64,000 nt of DNA from Tabrizicola oligotrophica. Lineage in GTDB: Bacteria; Pseudomonadota; Alphaproteobacteria; Rhodobacterales; Rhodobacteraceae. The notes below the pieces were generated by a model that saw only the letters and a program-made list of their open reading frames with translations, ran no database searches and was not told where the DNA came from. Shown here piece by piece: positions 1-7,654 of the stretch (its first letter is position 1; every line of letters starts with the position of its first letter). A program made the position numbers and the translations under genes. The stretch spans positions 1 to 64,000 of the forward strand of contig NZ_JAAIVJ010000009.1 of NCBI RefSeq assembly GCF_011008935.1, written 5' to 3'.

Positions 1-134
1 GGGTCGTGCTGACCGCCGCCATCGTCGGCCTCGGCATGGTGGTGATGACCACCGTCGGCGGCGGCATCGAAGGCCTCGGCACCGCCATCGTGTCGGACCT
101 GGAAGGCCGCGCCGCTGGCTACGAAAACCAGTAA
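1..134 (+). CDS. Flp-like mini-pilin, C-terminal part (cut by window start)
   Basis: Only the last 43 codons lie in the window; reading begins at base 3 and ends at a TAA. They encode a hydrophobic helix (VVLTAAIVGLGMVV) followed by a short polar tail ending GYENQ. The next gene encodes a clear relative with the same VVL-(S/T)AA-x-(I/V)GLGMVV core and a GYGDN tail, so the two are paralogous small pilin-like proteins. The position ahead of cpaB is where Tad loci carry their Flp pilin. The N-terminus, and so the prepilin-peptidase site, is outside the window, so whether this is the major pilin cannot be decided here. Confidence 0.7.
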   Translation, partial: VVLTAAIVGLGMVVMTTVGGGIEGLGTAIVSDLEGRAAGYENQ

Positions 135-157
135 TCTGATCGACACTTTCGATCTGG

Positions 158-192
158 CAGGCCGCGCTTCTTGCGCGGCCTGTTTCAATTTT
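158..192 (+). terminator. Rho-independent terminator after first mini-pilin
   Basis: A perfect 10-bp stem, CAGGCCGCGC (158-167) with GCGCGGCCTG (173-182), and a 5-nt loop are followed by the T-rich stretch TTTCAATTTT. It lies 24 bases after the pilin stop, so the first pilin probably forms its own abundant transcript, separate from the rest of the locus. Confidence 0.75.
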
Positions 193-309
193 GATGCAGA
201 AGCCGCAATTCCGCCCTGCGATCGTTCCGTTTTCAGCCACAATACCCCGGCAGAACCGTCTTATGTAACCGTGTCATCACCGAGTTCAGGACATCCGGGA
301 GCGTGGCGA

Positions 310-498
310 ATGAAATGGATCTTCAAGTTCCTGCGCCAGGAGGGCGGGGCGATCACCGTGGACTGGGTCGTGCTGTCGGCGGCGGTCATCGGGCTTGGCA
401 TGGTGGTGCTGATCCCCGTCGCCTTTTCGACCGAAAGCACGACGCAGATGATCGCGGATGACATTCAAAGCCGCAGCGTTGGCTACGGCGACAACTGA
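310..498 (+). CDS. Flp-like mini-pilin
   Basis: A 62-residue protein: a short basic N-terminus (MKWIFKFLRQ), the segment EGGAITVDWVVLSAA, one hydrophobic helix and a polar C-terminal tail ending GYGDN. This is the build of small type IVb pilins or pseudopilins secreted by Tad systems. A glycine pair just ahead of the helix could be the prepilin-peptidase site, but the canonical Flp signature is weak. The ATG at 310 is chosen because GGGAG sits about 8 bases upstream; an in-frame GTG at 271 lacks such a site. It is related to the pilin at the window start and lies 44 bases before cpaB, so it probably shares a transcript with cpaB. Confidence 0.7.
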   Translation: MKWIFKFLRQEGGAITVDWVVLSAAVIGLGMVVLIPVAFSTESTTQMIADDIQSRSVGYGDN

Positions 499-542
499 AT
501 CTGAACAGGGCCGCCCCGCGGCCCAAGCCAAGGGGAAAGATT

Positions 543-1379
543 ATGCGCGCAATGTTCGGACTGGTTCTTGTGGCGGGGGTCGGGCTTGCCGGGGCCGCTG
601 TCTATATGGCCAAAGGCTACATTTCGAAAACGGAAACCGCATTGCAGAAAGAACTGGCGATCAAGGCCCAGACCGGCGGCCTGGTCGAGGTCTATGTGGT
701 GACCAAAGCCGTCAACTATGGCGAGCCGCTGACCAAGGACGACGTGCAGAAAAGCTATCTGCCGAAGAACACCCTGCCGGAAAACACCTTCTCCGACATT
801 GCCATCCTCTTTCCCGAGGACAACACCGAGCCGCGCTATGTGCTGCGCCAGATGGAAAAGTTCGAGCCGATCCTTGCCGCAAAGGTGACGGAACCGGGCG
901 AACAGGCCGGGCTGACGGGCGAGCTTGAAAAGGGCATGCGGGCCTTCTCGATCAAGGTCGAGGCGGCGGATTACCTGCAACCCGGCCAGAGCGTCGACAT
1001 CTACTGGACCGGCGCGACCGAAAACTCGACCGGAGAGATCACCCGGCTGATCGAAAGCACGATGAAGATCATCGCGGTCGATCGCAACGGCAAGTCGGCC
1101 ACCTCCGACGGCTCGATCCAGAACCGCACCATGACGGTCGCGGCCACCCCCGAACAGGTCGCGCGGCTGGCTCAGGCCCAGGCCACCGGGCGGCTGGTGA
1201 TGTCGCTGGTCGGTGTCGGCGATGACACCGAGGTCGGCAAGGTCGAGGTGGATACCGGCTCGATGCTGGGCATCACCGCGGCGGCGGCCCCCGTCACCGC
1301 CCCGGCAGCGCAGATCTGCACCATCCGCACCCGCAAAGGCGCCGATGTGGTGGAAATTCCGATCCCCTGCACCAACTGA
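543..1379 (+). CDS. cpaB: Flp pilus assembly protein CpaB
   Basis: A 278-residue protein with an N-terminal membrane helix (about residues 3-22, LVLVAGVGLAGAAVYMAKGY) and a periplasmic body. Residues of about 45-110 (VYVVTKAVNYGEPLTKDDVQ onward) match the SAF domain and about 125-215 the CpaB/RcpC domain (LEKGMRAFSIKVEA, PGQSVDIYW). In Tad systems CpaB is thought to link the outer-membrane secretin to the inner-membrane machinery or the peptidoglycan. A C-terminal pair of cysteines (CTIRTRKGADVVEIPIPC) could form a disulfide. It is the first of a co-directional series, but about 200 non-coding bases separate it from cpaC. Confidence 0.93.
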   Translation: MRAMFGLVLVAGVGLAGAAVYMAKGYISKTETALQKELAIKAQTGGLVEVYVVTKAVNYGEPLTKDDVQKSYLPKNTLPENTFSDIAILFPEDNTEPRYVLRQMEKFEPILAAKVTEPGEQAGLTGELEKGMRAFSIKVEAADYLQPGQSVDIYWTGATENSTGEITRLIESTMKIIAVDRNGKSATSDGSIQNRTMTVAATPEQVARLAQAQATGRLVMSLVGVGDDTEVGKVEVDTGSMLGITAAAAPVTAPAAQICTIRTRKGADVVEIPIPCTN

Positions 1380-1396
1380 CAGGGCATGAAATCTTG

Positions 1397-1437
1397 GGGC
1401 GCGGCACCTTCCATGGGGGTCGCGCCCGCAGCTTTTT
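1397..1437 (+). terminator. Hairpin with T-run after cpaB (partial terminator)
   Basis: GGGCGCG (1397-1403) pairs with CGCGCCC (1421-1427). The loop can extend the stem imperfectly, and a TTTTT run follows 5 bases later. It lies 18 bases after the cpaB stop. The gap between stem and T-run makes it a weak terminator, so it may reduce rather than stop read-through into cpaC. Confidence 0.4.
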
Positions 1438-1461
1438 CCATCCATGGTGTGCTGTTGCAAG

Positions 1462-1470
1462 TTATCCACA
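1462..1470 (+). promoter_or_regulatory. Consensus DnaA box upstream of cpaC
   Basis: TTATCCACA matches the DnaA-box consensus exactly. It lies about 115 bases before the cpaC start in the 200-base gap after the cpaB hairpin. A GATTC site (GANTC, the CcrM methylation target of alphaproteobacteria) follows at 1494-1498. No other consensus DnaA box was seen close by, so this is not an origin. Cell-cycle control of a cpaC promoter is an inference. Confidence 0.35.
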
Positions 1471-1585
1471 TACAGAACGCGCGATAAGCGTTTGATTCTT
1501 GCAAACAAAAGGCAAACAAGGCATTCTTCGCACCTGAACGGGCAGCAAAAGACCCGGCAGAGGCGTGATCGAAAGGGCAGGTCAC

Positions 1586-2992
1586 ATGAGACTGCAATGG
1601 CTTATCGCGGCTGGGATGCTGGGCTTTGCCCTGGCGTCAACGGCCATGACTCCGCTTGCGGCGCAGGAATTGCACGTTCTGAAAGGTTCGGAAAGCGCGC
1701 CGCTGAACGTTCCGATGAACCGCGCGGTCGTGGTTGAAAGCGACACGCCCTTCGCCGAGCTGTCGATCGCCAACCCCGGCATCGCCGATATCTCGACCCT
1801 GTCGGACAAGTCGATCTATGTGCTGGGCAAGACGCCTGGGCGCACGACGCTGACGCTGCTGTCGCCCGAGGGCAAGCTGATCTCCAACGTCGAGGTGCAT
1901 GTCACCCCCGACATCGCCGAATTCAAGGAACGCCTGCGCCAGATCCTGCCCGGCGAAAATATCGAAGTTCGCACCGCCAATGACGGCATCGTGCTTTCGG
2001 GCACGGTGTCGTCGATTGCCAAGCTGGACCGCGCGCTTGATCTGGCCAACCGCTATGCGCCCGAACGGGTCTCCAACCTGATGAGCGTCGGCGGCACCCA
2101 GCAGGTGATGCTGAAAGTGCGCTTTGCCGAGATGCAGCGCTCGGTGTCGAAAAGCCTGTCGGCCTCGCTCGGGGTGATGGGCGGCAATACCGTGGGCGTG
2201 GCGGCCGGTTCGGGCCAGCTGGCCGACGGTTCCAAGCTGACCACGATGCTGAACACCGGCACCGTCACCTCGTCGAACGAGGCCGAGGGCCGGCTTGGCC
2301 TTGGCTTCTCGGCCGGGGCGCTGGAATTCGCCGTGCTGTTGGAAGCCCTTGAATCCAAAGGCGTCGTTCGCACGCTGGCCGAACCGAACCTGACCGCCCT
2401 TTCGGGGCAGGAGGCGCGGTTCCTCGCCGGTGGCGAATATCCGATCCCGGTGGCCTCGGGCGATGGCACGATCACGGTGGAATACAAGCCCTTCGGGGTC
2501 GAACTGAACTTCACGCCGATGGTGGTTGATGGCGACATCGTCAACCTGACCATCAATGCCGCGGTGTCCTCGATCGACTCCACGACGACGCTGCAATCGG
2601 GCGGCTTCAACATCAACGCCTTCAAGCGGCGCGAAACCTCGACCACGGTCGAGATGCGCGACGGCGAAAGCTTTGCCATCGCGGGCCTGCTGCAGGACGA
2701 CTTCCGCGACCTGAACGGCCAGGTGCCGTGGCTGGGCGACATTCCGATCATCGGTGCGCTGTTCCGCTCGGCGGAGTATCAGCGCGCGCAGTCCGAACTG
2801 GTCATCATCGTGACGCCGCATCTTGTCACCCCGACCCGCGGCGAGGCCCTGGCGCTGCCGACCGACCGGGTGCGCCTGCCGACCGAAAAGGAGCTGTTCC
2901 TGTTCGGCGACGTGGCCGGCAAGCAGAAGGGGGCCGCGGGCGAGGTTGCCCGGCAGGACTTCACCGGCTCTTACGGCTATGTGATGGAGTGA
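1586..2992 (+). CDS. cpaC: Tad/Flp pilus outer-membrane secretin CpaC (RcpA)
   Basis: A 468-residue secretin forming the outer-membrane channel for Flp pili. A signal peptide (residues 1-29, ending PLAAQE) is followed by the pilus-specific N-terminal domain (about 35-110, with the VLGKTPGRTTLTLL segment), a BON-like region (about 115-165) and the secretin domain (about 225-435). That domain contains VRTLAEPNLTALSGQEARFLAGGEYPIP split across residues near 265-295 and ends IIVTPHLVTP. The ATG at 1586 is preferred over the in-frame GTG at 1565 because GAAAGGG lies 9 bases before it and the signal peptide then begins MRLQWL. Length matches the family. Confidence 0.95.
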   Translation: MRLQWLIAAGMLGFALASTAMTPLAAQELHVLKGSESAPLNVPMNRAVVVESDTPFAELSIANPGIADISTLSDKSIYVLGKTPGRTTLTLLSPEGKLISNVEVHVTPDIAEFKERLRQILPGENIEVRTANDGIVLSGTVSSIAKLDRALDLANRYAPERVSNLMSVGGTQQVMLKVRFAEMQRSVSKSLSASLGVMGGNTVGVAAGSGQLADGSKLTTMLNTGTVTSSNEAEGRLGLGFSAGALEFAVLLEALESKGVVRTLAEPNLTALSGQEARFLAGGEYPIPVASGDGTITVEYKPFGVELNFTPMVVDGDIVNLTINAAVSSIDSTTTLQSGGFNINAFKRRETSTTVEMRDGESFAIAGLLQDDFRDLNGQVPWLGDIPIIGALFRSAEYQRAQSELVIIVTPHLVTPTRGEALALPTDRVRLPTEKELFLFGDVAGKQKGAAGEVARQDFTGSYGYVME

Positions 2993-2997
2993 GGACG

Positions 2998-3675
2998 ATG
3001 CACGCAAAGACCTCTCTGATGGCCGGTGCCGCCTTTGTCGCCCTGACGGCCTGCAACCCGGTCAACTTCGTCACCCGCGAGGCGGGCTATCAGGTGGATC
3101 AGGGCAGTTTCGGCAATGCCACCATGCAGAACACCATGGTAATGATGGGCGAATGGGATGCCACCATGGCGCTTGGCAACCGCTTTGCGCAGGAAGTTCC
3201 CACCACCATCACCTTCGCCTTCAACTCGTCCCAGCTCAGCCCCGAGGCGATGGCCATTCTGAACCAGCAGGCCGATTTCATCCGCCAGTTCCCCGAAGTG
3301 CGGTTCCGCGTCTATGGCCACACCGACCTTGTCGGCTCCGACAGCTACAACAAGGCGCTGGGGATGCGTCGCGCCCGGGCCGCAGTGGCCTATCTTGCCT
3401 CGCAGGGCATCGGCACCGCCCGGCTGGAGGCCGTGGTGTCCTTTGGCAAGACCCAGCCCGTCATCCCGACCCCCGGCCCCGAACAGCGCAACCGCCGCAC
3501 CGTGACCGAAGTCACCGGCTTCGTGAAGGGCAACCCCACTGTGATGAACGGCAAATATGCCGAAATCGTCTGGCGCACCTATGTCAACAAGGGCCAGACC
3601 AACAGCCTTGCCGAACGACCGCATCCCCGCAACACGGTGGTCGTGACGCAAGTCGACCCTTCCGCCGGAAACTGA
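2998..3675 (+). CDS. OmpA-family lipoprotein of the Tad locus
   Basis: A 225-residue predicted lipoprotein. The signal peptide ends in the lipobox LTAC with Cys19. Residues of about 65-170 form an OmpA/MotB-type peptidoglycan-binding domain: TITFAFNSSQLSPEA, then FRVYGHTDLVGSDSYNKALG and RRARAAVAYL. The Asp and Arg that bind diaminopimelate in this family are present in the HTD and RRA segments. It starts 5 bases after cpaC and has the place between secretin and CpaE usually held by the lipoprotein CpaD. It may therefore anchor or pilot the secretin and tie it to the cell wall. That role is inferred from position and domain only. Confidence 0.85.
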   Translation: MHAKTSLMAGAAFVALTACNPVNFVTREAGYQVDQGSFGNATMQNTMVMMGEWDATMALGNRFAQEVPTTITFAFNSSQLSPEAMAILNQQADFIRQFPEVRFRVYGHTDLVGSDSYNKALGMRRARAAVAYLASQGIGTARLEAVVSFGKTQPVIPTPGPEQRNRRTVTEVTGFVKGNPTVMNGKYAEIVWRTYVNKGQTNSLAERPHPRNTVVVTQVDPSAGN

Positions 3676-3686
3676 TCCAGCCCCTC

Positions 3687-3717
3687 AGGCCCGCCCGTCC
3701 GGCGGGCCTCTTCGTTT
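3687..3717 (+). terminator. Terminator-like hairpin after the OmpA lipoprotein
   Basis: AGGCCCGCC (3687-3695) pairs perfectly with GGCGGGCCT (3701-3709) across a 5-nt loop, followed by CTTCGTTT. The T-tract is poor, so termination may be incomplete. It separates cpaBC-ompA from cpaE and its followers; the 218-base gap before cpaE is large enough to hold a separate promoter. Confidence 0.55.
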
Positions 3718-3893
3718 CCTGCTTCTGGAAACAAAATGCCAAAAACCGCAGATTGACGATTTTTTGGCCCCAATCTCGCCAAACTCCACCGGCACCTTCA
3801 ATGCAGATCAAAGCCCGCAGAGCGACTCTTGGGTCGCGCGACGGGCATGTGGCCTGAAAGGTCACGCAAGCTGTCTTTGGAAGGACTGATGTG

Positions 3894-5174
3894 ATGTCGA
3901 GTGTCGCCAACCTGCAACCGGATCCCGCGCCGATCCTGGCCTGTACCATCTCGCGCGATGTGCAGAACTTCGATCTTTTGATCGACGACATGGAGCAGGA
4001 GCTGGGAGAGAACTGGGGGGATCTGGGTTTTGACGATGCCCTGATCTTTCTTGGCCAACCGGAAGCGGCCCATCTGCAATTCGTCGCCATCGCCGTAGAC
4101 AGTCAGGACGAGGCCGATCTGGCACGGATCGGCGACATCATCCGCACGGCGACGGAAAAGTCGATCAAGGTGATCCTGATTGCCGATCAGGTCAGCCCGA
4201 TTGCCCTGCATCAGCTGCTGCGTCAGGGCGCCGATGACTTCGTGCCCTACCCCCTGCCCGAAGGCGCGCTGCACGAGGCCATTGCCCGGCAGCCGAAACC
4301 GGCCGAGACGCCGGAACCCGCCACCGCGCCCGAACCCGCAGCTGCAGCCCCGGAAGAGCCCTCGCGCCATCCGGGCTTCAAGGCCAAGGGCGATCGGGAC
4401 GCGGTGATCCTGCCGGTGCATGGCTTTGCCGGCGGCTGCGGCGCGTCGACCTTTGCCGCCAACCTCGCCTGGGAACTGGCCACGGTGTCGAAAACCGACG
4501 CGCCGCGGGTCTGCCTCATTGATCTGGATTTCCAGTATGGCTCGGCGGCGACCTATCTCGACCTGCCGCGCAAGGAAACGGTCTACGAATTCTACTCCGA
4601 CATCGCGCACGCCGACAGCGACGCGCTGCTGCAATCGATGCTGACCTTCAACGACCGCTTGCACGTCATGACCGCGCCGTCCGACATGCTGCCGCTCGAT
4701 TTTCTCGGGCCGGAGGAAATCGGCCGGCTGCTCGACATGGCCCGCGCGAATTTCGACTTTGTCATCATCGACATGCCGAAAACCATCGTGGCCTGGACCG
4801 AAACCGTGCTGAACGCGGCGCATGTCTATTTCGCACTGCTGGAGCTGGACCTGCGCTCGGCGCAGAACGTGCTGCGGATGCTGCGCGCGCTCAAGGCCGA
4901 AGGGCTGCCGCATGAAAAGCTGCGCTATGTGCTGAACCGCGCGCCGAAATTCACCGATCTCTCGGCGAAAAGCCGGGTGAAGCGCATGGCGGAAAGCCTT
5001 GACATCTCGCTTGAAGTCCAGCTGCCGGACGGCGGCGCGCAGGTGACGCAGGCCAATGACCATGGCCTGCCGTTGCAGGAGAATGCCGGGAAGAACCCGC
5101 TGCGCAAGGAAATCGCAAAACTCGCCAAGTCACTGGTTGATCTGAACAAGGCTGCCGAAGCCGGCAGAAGTTGA
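3894..5174 (+). CDS. cpaE: CpaE/TadZ-type MinD-like ATPase for pilus assembly
   Basis: A 426-residue protein. Residues of about 1-130 form a receiver-like domain (HQLLRQGADDFVPYPL is typical of the atypical receiver of CpaE). A Pro/Ala/Glu linker (about 135-160) leads to a MinD/ParA-type ATPase (about 170-400). The deviant Walker A reads FAGGCGASTFA and lacks the usual signature lysine, as often in CpaE. VCLIDLDFQYG is the Walker A' region and VIIDMPK the Walker B region. TadZ/CpaE proteins place the Tad machine in the cell. The ATG at 3894 is 8 bases from GGAAGGA; a GTG at 3891 is an alternative. The end overlaps the region just before cpaF. Confidence 0.92.
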   Translation: MSSVANLQPDPAPILACTISRDVQNFDLLIDDMEQELGENWGDLGFDDALIFLGQPEAAHLQFVAIAVDSQDEADLARIGDIIRTATEKSIKVILIADQVSPIALHQLLRQGADDFVPYPLPEGALHEAIARQPKPAETPEPATAPEPAAAAPEEPSRHPGFKAKGDRDAVILPVHGFAGGCGASTFAANLAWELATVSKTDAPRVCLIDLDFQYGSAATYLDLPRKETVYEFYSDIAHADSDALLQSMLTFNDRLHVMTAPSDMLPLDFLGPEEIGRLLDMARANFDFVIIDMPKTIVAWTETVLNAAHVYFALLELDLRSAQNVLRMLRALKAEGLPHEKLRYVLNRAPKFTDLSAKSRVKRMAESLDISLEVQLPDGGAQVTQANDHGLPLQENAGKNPLRKEIAKLAKSLVDLNKAAEAGRS

Positions 5175-5197
5175 CCTCGCTACGCCTGGGGGAAAAG

Positions 5198-6661
5198 ATG
5201 TTTTCACGTTTCAAGAAGCCCGAGGCGCCCTCTGCGCGCCCCGCCGCCACCGCTGGATCTGCCGCGCAGGCCGCCGCCGCCCGGCCCACGCCGATCTCGG
5301 CAACGCAGGCCGCCCTCGCGGCCCGTCCGCTGCCGTCTGCTCCGCCGCCGCGCCCGCCCGCCGAGGCGGCCGCCCTCGACAAGGAGAAGAAGCGCAAGCA
5401 AAGGTTGCAGGAGCTGAAGGTCGAACTGCACAAGCGGCTCTTGGACAACCTGAACCTTGCCGCGCTGGAACACGCCTCCGAGGCCAGCCTGAAACAGGAA
5501 ATCGCCTCGATCGGGGGCGAGGCGCTGGACGAAATGGCCGTCGTCCTGCCGAAAGACGATCGCGCCATCCTGTTCCAGGAACTTTACGATGAGGTGATGG
5601 GCCTTGGTCCGCTGGAGCCCCTGCTCAAGGACGAATCCGTCAACGACATTCTGGTGAACGGGCCGCAGCGCATCTTCGTTGAACGCGCGGGCAAGCTGGA
5701 ACTGACCGACATCACCTTCAAGGATGAGCGCCACCTCTTGCGCATCATCGACAAGATCGTGTCCGCCGTGGGCCGCCGCGTCGACGAGAGCAATCCCTAT
5801 TGCGACGCGCGTCTGGCCGATGGCTCGCGCTTCAACTGCATGGTGCCGCCGGTGGCCGTCGACGGCTCGCTGGTATCGATCCGCAAGTTCAAGAAGGAAA
5901 AGCTCGGGGTTCATGACCTTGTGCGCTTTGGCGCCTTCACCGAGGAAATGGCGCTTTACCTGCAGGCCGCCGTTTCCACCCGCCTGAACATCATCGTGTC
6001 GGGCGGCACGGGGTCGGGGAAAACCACCACGCTCAACGCGCTGTCGTCGTTCATCGACAACAAGGAGCGCGTGCTGACCATCGAGGACACGGCCGAATTG
6101 CAACTGCAACAGGTGCATGTCGGCCGGATGGAAAGCCGCCCGCCGAACGTCGAAGGCAAGGGCGCGGTCACGCAGCGCGACTGCCTGCGGAACGCGCTGC
6201 GGATGCGTCCCGACCGCATCATCGTCGGCGAAACCCGCGGCGAGGAAGTGATCGACATGCTGCAGGCGATGAACACCGGCCACGACGGTTCGATGACCAC
6301 GATCCACGCCAACAACGCCCGCGACGGCATCTCGCGTCTGGAAAACATGGTCGCCATGGCCGGCATCGAGATGCCCTTGAAGGCCGTGCGCAGCCAGATC
6401 GCATCGGCCGTCAACCTGATCGTGCAGGCCTCGCGCCTGCAGGACGGCTCGCGCCGGATGGTGTCGATCACCGAAATCACCGGCATGGAAGGCGAGGTGA
6501 TCTCGATGCAGGAAGTGTTCCGCTATGAACGCCTTGGCGTGGAACCAAACGGCAAGATCATCGGCCGCTTCAACGCCACCGGCGTCCGCAGCCATTTTTC
6601 CGATCGTTTCCGGCAATGGGGTTATGACCTGCCGGCCTCGATCTATGAACCGATCATCTAA
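5198..6661 (+). CDS. cpaF: Tad pilus secretion ATPase CpaF (TadA)
   Basis: A 487-residue motor ATPase of the VirB11/GspE superfamily, energising pilus extension and probably retraction. An Ala/Pro-rich N-terminal segment (about 8-55) precedes a helical region and an N-terminal domain (MGLGPLEPLLKDESVNDILV). The C-terminal RecA-like domain carries the Walker A GGTGSGKT at residues 269-276, an Asp box (TIEDTAEL), Walker B and His box (RPDRIIVGETRGEE, STTIHANN type: GSMTTIHANNARDG). The ATG at 5198 follows GGGGGAAAAG directly; an in-frame TTG at 5171 overlapping cpaE is less likely. It is the most conserved gene of the locus. Confidence 0.96.
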   Translation: MFSRFKKPEAPSARPAATAGSAAQAAAARPTPISATQAALAARPLPSAPPPRPPAEAAALDKEKKRKQRLQELKVELHKRLLDNLNLAALEHASEASLKQEIASIGGEALDEMAVVLPKDDRAILFQELYDEVMGLGPLEPLLKDESVNDILVNGPQRIFVERAGKLELTDITFKDERHLLRIIDKIVSAVGRRVDESNPYCDARLADGSRFNCMVPPVAVDGSLVSIRKFKKEKLGVHDLVRFGAFTEEMALYLQAAVSTRLNIIVSGGTGSGKTTTLNALSSFIDNKERVLTIEDTAELQLQQVHVGRMESRPPNVEGKGAVTQRDCLRNALRMRPDRIIVGETRGEEVIDMLQAMNTGHDGSMTTIHANNARDGISRLENMVAMAGIEMPLKAVRSQIASAVNLIVQASRLQDGSRRMVSITEITGMEGEVISMQEVFRYERLGVEPNGKIIGRFNATGVRSHFSDRFRQWGYDLPASIYEPII

Positions 6662-6673
6662 CGGGGCAGACCC

Positions 6674-7645
6674 ATGCAGATCTCAGCCGCGCCGCTGATT
6701 TACATCCTGATCTTCGTCGCCGTGGTGGCGCTGGTCGAAGGCGTCTACCTGACGGTTTTCGGCAAGTCGATCAGCCTCAACAGCCGCATGTCGCGCCGCC
6801 TGGCGCTTCTGGAAAAGAGCAACAACAACCGCGAAGAAGTGCTGGAACAGCTGCGCAAGGAAATGTCGCAGCACATGGCCTCGCGCGGGATTCCGCTCTA
6901 TTCCATGCTGGCGACCAAGGCGCAGAAGGCCAACATCGCCTTCTCGCCCAAGCAGCTTGTCATGATCATGGGCGGGTTGACGGTGTTTTCCTACCTCGCC
7001 CTCACCATCGGGACCGAGGCCGCAACCCCGATCCGCATGCTTGTCGCCCTCGCGATGGGGGTGGGCGGCGTCTATGTCTGGGTGAACAACAAGGCCAAGA
7101 AGCGCATGGCGCTGCTGGAGGAACAGCTGCCCGATGCGGTGGAACTGATGGTGCGCAGCCTGCGTGTCGGCCATCCGTTCTCGTCGGCCATCGGCATCGT
7201 GTCGAAGGAAATCCCCGATCCCCTGGGCACTGAATTCGGGCTGATCGCCGACGAGGCCGCCTATGGCCGCGACGTGGCCGAAAGCCTGAAGGCCTTTGCC
7301 GAACGCATGGACAGCCAGGATTTGCGCTTCCTTGCGGTGGCGGTGGCGATCCAGCAGCAATCGGGCGGCAACCTGGCCGAGATCCTGGACGGTCTGGCCA
7401 AGGTGATCCGCGCCCGCTTCAAGCTGTTCCGCCGCGTCAAGGCAATCACCGCCGAAGCCAAGTGGTCGGGCATGTTCCTGTCGGCCTTCCCGATCGGGGC
7501 GCTGATCATGATCAACGTCATCCAGCCGAACTATTACGACGACGTGAAGGAAACCGCGGCCTTCATTCCGGCCGCGCTTGTCGTCGCGGTTTTCCTCATC
7601 ATCAACGTGATCTTCATGAAGATCATGGTCAACATCAAGGTGTAA
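6674..7645 (+). CDS. tadB: Tad pilus inner-membrane platform protein TadB
   Basis: A 323-residue T2SS-F-domain membrane protein. It has one N-terminal helix (about 7-27), two helices near residues 95-140, the cytoplasmic GspF domain (about 150-270, with LPDAVELMVRSLRVGHPFSSAI and VAIQQQSGGNLAEILDGL) and two C-terminal helices. TadB and TadC form the membrane platform on which the CpaF hexamer acts. It starts 12 bases after cpaF and ends 9 bases before tadC, so the three are co-transcribed. Length is normal. Confidence 0.94.
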   Translation: MQISAAPLIYILIFVAVVALVEGVYLTVFGKSISLNSRMSRRLALLEKSNNNREEVLEQLRKEMSQHMASRGIPLYSMLATKAQKANIAFSPKQLVMIMGGLTVFSYLALTIGTEAATPIRMLVALAMGVGGVYVWVNNKAKKRMALLEEQLPDAVELMVRSLRVGHPFSSAIGIVSKEIPDPLGTEFGLIADEAAYGRDVAESLKAFAERMDSQDLRFLAVAVAIQQQSGGNLAEILDGLAKVIRARFKLFRRVKAITAEAKWSGMFLSAFPIGALIMINVIQPNYYDDVKETAAFIPAALVVAVFLIINVIFMKIMVNIKV

Positions 7646-7654
7646 GGGTTCAAG

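Noticed and set aside
3799-3814. TTCAATGCAGATCAA before cpaE, somewhat like an FNR box
   Set aside because: The spacer is 5 instead of 4 bases and the first half matches poorly.
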